Below are positions 38,946 to 41,870 of a stretch of 41,870 bases of DNA, one piece after another (positions within the stretch are counted from its first letter, which is position 1; each line of letters starts with the position of its first letter). The translations under genes and the position numbers were made by a program. This DNA comes from Desulfocapsa sp. (GTDB lineage: Bacteria; Desulfobacterota; Desulfobulbia; Desulfobulbales; CG2-30-60-27): assembly GCA_020717925.1 (NCBI GenBank), contig DYDL01000003.1:1-41870 (forward strand), given 5' to 3'. Under the pieces are notes generated by a model that worked only from the letters and a program-made list of their open reading frames with translations, was not told the DNA's origin and did no database searches.

Positions 38946-41870
38946 ATGGAATCCCGCATGAGTAGGCGGACCAAGGGAATATGGCTGCTGGCCTTGCTGC
39001 TGTTGTGTCTGGGGCTAGCGAGCCCGCAATGGACGCTGGCGGTGGTGGCGGATTACTGCGATAGTTGCAACCCGGATGCCATCCCGCCCTTCCTGGGAGG
39101 CGAGAAGGATCCGCCCATGGTGATGATCGCCGCCTCCAATGACCATCAACTTTATTTCAAGGCGTATAACGATACCGTGGATCTTGATGGAGATGGGGTC
39201 GTCGATACCACCTATAAATATTCCATCACCTATTACGGCTACTTCGACAGTTCCAAGTGTTATGACTATAACACGACGGATCTGCGCTTCGAGCCCAAGG
39301 CCAGCACCGACGCGGATCACTATTGTACCGGCGCCAACGACAGCTACTGGAGCGGCAACTTCCTGAACTGGATTTCCATGTCGCGCATCGACGTGATCCG
39401 CAAGGTTCTTTTCGGCGGCCACCGCCGGGTGGACACGGCGACCACCACGATTCTGGAGCGGACCTATCTGCCACATGATGCTCATAGCTGGGCCAAATAC
39501 TACAACGGCGCCGACCTTGATAAATTGACCCCCTTTTCCGTGGCGGGCGGTCATTACACCCTGACAGACGCAGACCTCAAAAGAAACGGCCTCACCTTTG
39601 CCAATACCACCGATACCAGCAGCACCGGTTATTCACAAGCCATCACCGATCCGCCTCTTATCAAGGTAGCCAAGGGCAATTACTCATTGTGGGCCAGCAA
39701 CGAACGCTGGCAGTGCACCTGGGCTTCGGGAGCGCCGAAGGACAACCATGCCGCCGACAACTCCAATGCCGCCGCGTCAGGCATCAATGCCTATACGAGC
39801 AGTCCGGACTTTAGCAAAGGCGTTGGACAGATGAACTACGTTGCCCGTGTCCAGGCCTGCGTGCCCACGCTCATCGGCACCGAGAAATGCAAACAATACC
39901 CCAGCGGCAACTACAAGCCCCTTGGCCTCTTGCAGGTGTATGGCGACGCCAATCAGATGTATTTCGGCATGGTCGCCGGCTCCTACGACCAACACGCCTC
40001 GGGTGGATCACTGATCCGCAATGTGGGCAAAATGTCGGACGAAATCAATGTTTCCATCGACGGCACCTTCCCGCTCGTGGCGGTATCGGCCGGCGGGACG
40101 AAAGCCGACGCTGATGCCAAGGGTTTGATCAATGCCTGGAGTCTTTATCGCATTGTCGGCTATGATCATGGCGACGGCTACTATAATGACTCCGCCGCCG
40201 GTGGGGACAACTGCTCGTGGGGTCTCTCCGCCTTCGGCACGGTCACGGACGACGGCAGGTGCAAAAACTGGGGAAATCCCTTTTCTGAGATCTTTTATCA
40301 GGCCATCAACTATTTCGCTGGCGGCGGCGTAATCGGTGCCTATTACTCCGATGACTCAAGCTTCATCAGCGGCTTGAGCAAGCCTGAAGTATATAACGAT
40401 CCCTTATTGGACTCCACGATCAATCCCTCGGCCCCTCACAACTATTGCGGAAGCTTGAATATCGTGAATTTCAATTCCAGCATTCCCTCCTATGACGCGG
40501 ATGGCCTTGATTCAAATTTGGCCACAACGGGCATCTGGAATGCCGGGGATATTCCCGGCAATACCACAGCCATGACCAATGCGGTCGGCGACAGCGACCA
40601 CGAAGGCATCAACGGCAATGATTATTTTATTGGGCAAACCGCGGCCCTTACCGACCAGTTATGTACGGAGAAAGAAGTCACTTCCCTTGGCGAGGCGCAG
40701 GGGATGTGCCCCGATGCCCCGCGAATGTATGGCTCTTTCCGGGAAGCAGGGCTCGCCTATTATGCCCATACCGAGGATATCCGGGCCAAGCATCCTCTCA
40801 CCGACAACGGCGAGCTAACCATAGACACCTTTTCCGTGGCCATGGCCCCCTCCGTGCCGACCATTGAGATCCCCGATCCAAGTAATCCCAGTGTTACGGC
40901 GGTAACCCTCCTGCCCGCCTGCCGGAACACCGCGCTCAGTCCGGCCGGCAACTGCGCTGTCGTCGATTTCAAGATCGTGAGCCAGGCAATAAACGATGGT
41001 CACGGAGTCGGCAGCGGCAAGTTTTATATCAACTGGGAGGACAGCGAACAGGGTGGTGATTATGATCAGGATATGTGGGGCGTTCTTGAATACACCATTA
41101 ACGCCAATACCATTTCCATAACTACGCAGGTTATTGCACAAAGTACCGGTTACTCCATGGGTTTCGGGTATGTGCTGAGCGGCACAACGAACGATGGCTT
41201 CCATGCCCACTCCGGCATCTGCGGCTTCACGTATACCGACACTACAGACGGTACAGATGAGTTAGGGCCGGATTGCCATGGCGGCGATGGCTGTAATTGT
41301 CGTTCCGGCCATGGCACATGTACGGTTGATGGTCCATCCACAAAAGTTTATGCCCTGGCCGGGGCGGCGGGGGGATTGCTGCTCAAGGATCCGCTCTGGT
41401 ATGCCTCCAAATGGGGCGGCTTTGCCGATGGCAGCGGCAGCGGCACGATTACGTCGACGGCGCAATGGGATAAGACACACAACGCCACCGGCGGTTCGGG
41501 CGCGGATGGCCTCCCTGACAACTATTTCTATGCCACCAACCCCGGACAGTTGGAAGATGCCCTGGCCAGGGCCTTTGGTGGTATTCTGGGCGGCATGGCC
41601 TCTGGATCTGCCGCCTCGGTCGTCAGTTCGACGCGGTCCGGCGATGGCGCCATATATCAAGCCGTCTTCTGGCCTGTAAGCGACCTCGTGTCGGGAGCAA
41701 AATGGACCGGCGAGGTCCATTCGCTCTTCGTGGACGGCTTGGGCAATACCTACGAAGACACCAACGGGAACCGGCAATTGGAAACGCACGACATTTATGC
41801 CGCAGACGGCGTGACGATTATCGTCCATGCCGATCAGAAGGTGGTACTGTATTACAACACCTCCGAAAAA
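38946..41870 (+). CDS. pilY1: PilY1, cluster 2, cut off by the window end
   Basis: The first 975 codons are present and the frame is open at the edge. An AGGAGAG site precedes the ATG; a signal peptide runs to about residue 36. The place of the MIDAS motif of cluster 1 PilY1 reads MVMIAASNDHQLYFKAYND, so DxSxS is absent; DLDGDGVVD (about 79-87) is a calcium-loop-like motif. YYGYFDSSKCYDY, NWISMSRIDVIRKVLF and AFGGILGGMASGSAAS are familiar from PilY1 proteins of Geobacter-like bacteria. The C-terminal beta-propeller starts near WTGEVHSLF and continues beyond the window. It is the second tip adhesin candidate and differs strongly from the first. Confidence 0.92.
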   Translation, partial: MESRMSRRTKGIWLLALLLLCLGLASPQWTLAVVADYCDSCNPDAIPPFLGGEKDPPMVMIAASNDHQLYFKAYNDTVDLDGDGVVDTTYKYSITYYGYFDSSKCYDYNTTDLRFEPKASTDADHYCTGANDSYWSGNFLNWISMSRIDVIRKVLFGGHRRVDTATTTILERTYLPHDAHSWAKYYNGADLDKLTPFSVAGGHYTLTDADLKRNGLTFANTTDTSSTGYSQAITDPPLIKVAKGNYSLWASNERWQCTWASGAPKDNHAADNSNAAASGINAYTSSPDFSKGVGQMNYVARVQACVPTLIGTEKCKQYPSGNYKPLGLLQVYGDANQMYFGMVAGSYDQHASGGSLIRNVGKMSDEINVSIDGTFPLVAVSAGGTKADADAKGLINAWSLYRIVGYDHGDGYYNDSAAGGDNCSWGLSAFGTVTDDGRCKNWGNPFSEIFYQAINYFAGGGVIGAYYSDDSSFISGLSKPEVYNDPLLDSTINPSAPHNYCGSLNIVNFNSSIPSYDADGLDSNLATTGIWNAGDIPGNTTAMTNAVGDSDHEGINGNDYFIGQTAALTDQLCTEKEVTSLGEAQGMCPDAPRMYGSFREAGLAYYAHTEDIRAKHPLTDNGELTIDTFSVAMAPSVPTIEIPDPSNPSVTAVTLLPACRNTALSPAGNCAVVDFKIVSQAINDGHGVGSGKFYINWEDSEQGGDYDQDMWGVLEYTINANTISITTQVIAQSTGYSMGFGYVLSGTTNDGFHAHSGICGFTYTDTTDGTDELGPDCHGGDGCNCRSGHGTCTVDGPSTKVYALAGAAGGLLLKDPLWYASKWGGFADGSGSGTITSTAQWDKTHNATGGSGADGLPDNYFYATNPGQLEDALARAFGGILGGMASGSAASVVSSTRSGDGAIYQAVFWPVSDLVSGAKWTGEVHSLFVDGLGNTYEDTNGNRQLETHDIYAADGVTIIVHADQKVVLYYNTSEK

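Overview
The window looks like a chromosomal contig of a GC-rich, Gram-negative, type IV-piliated bacterium. A sulfate-reducing or sulfur-cycling deltaproteobacterial lineage (Desulfobacterota, perhaps Desulfobulbales) fits best. The pointers are a stand-alone long PurL, a yhaM-holB-yaaT(PSP1)-metG gene string, sigma-54-type promoters on pilus genes, a pilA neighbourhood with a PilGHI-like ABC transporter as in Myxococcus, and a PilY1 of the kind common in Geobacter-like bacteria. This placement is inference; no rRNA or other phylogenetic marker was available.

Layout. (1) 1-3.7 kb: 3' end of a rhombosortase-like protease, then on the minus strand a FAD-dependent glycerol-3-phosphate dehydrogenase-like gene, a DegT-type aminotransferase and a DUF2784-like membrane protein. 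(2) 3.7-5.2 kb: an AbrB/PIN toxin-antitoxin pair bracketed by two decayed antitoxin ends. (3) 5.2-7.3 kb (+): Bro-N/DinD-like, YqeY and ComF. (4) 7.4-15.3 kb (-): a housekeeping string yhaM, holB, yaaT, metG, a small unknown gene, a MinD-like ATPase, yggT, a DivIVA-domain gene and DUF167. yaaT and metG read as one frame. (5) 15.3-17.7 kb (-): a C5 DNA methyltransferase with a putative restriction endonuclease, AT-rich against its neighbours. (6) 17.7-20.7 kb (-): purL. (7) 20.7-22.4 kb: an inverted-repeat element and two toxin-antitoxin pairs. (8) 22.4-28.1 kb (-): a pilus locus reading pilA, truncated pilH-like ATPase, RAYT transposase, mntA-hepT, intact pilH-like ATPase, pilI-like permease, pilG-like protein. 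(9) 28.5-41.87 kb (+): two consecutive, separate minor-pilin/PilY1 operons (GspH/FimT, PilW, PilV, PilX, PilY1), with a BrnT-type toxin-antitoxin pair between them. The second PilY1 runs off the window.

How it fits together. pilA encodes the major pilin. Each minor-pilin set plus its PilY1 would form a pilus-tip or priming complex, and two divergent sets suggest two alternative tips. Sequences matching the sigma-54 -24/-12 consensus lie before pilA, before minor-pilin cluster 1 (weaker) and before cluster 2. Two TGACA-N5-TGTCA dyads lie between the first two promoters, which suggests shared enhancer-protein control such as PilR.

The strongest recurring oddity is that toxin-antitoxin modules sit at the seams of duplicated gene ends: mntA-hepT plus RAYT between two pilH-like genes, brnT between the pilY1 3' end and a decayed copy of it, and the PIN pair between two remnants of one antitoxin family.
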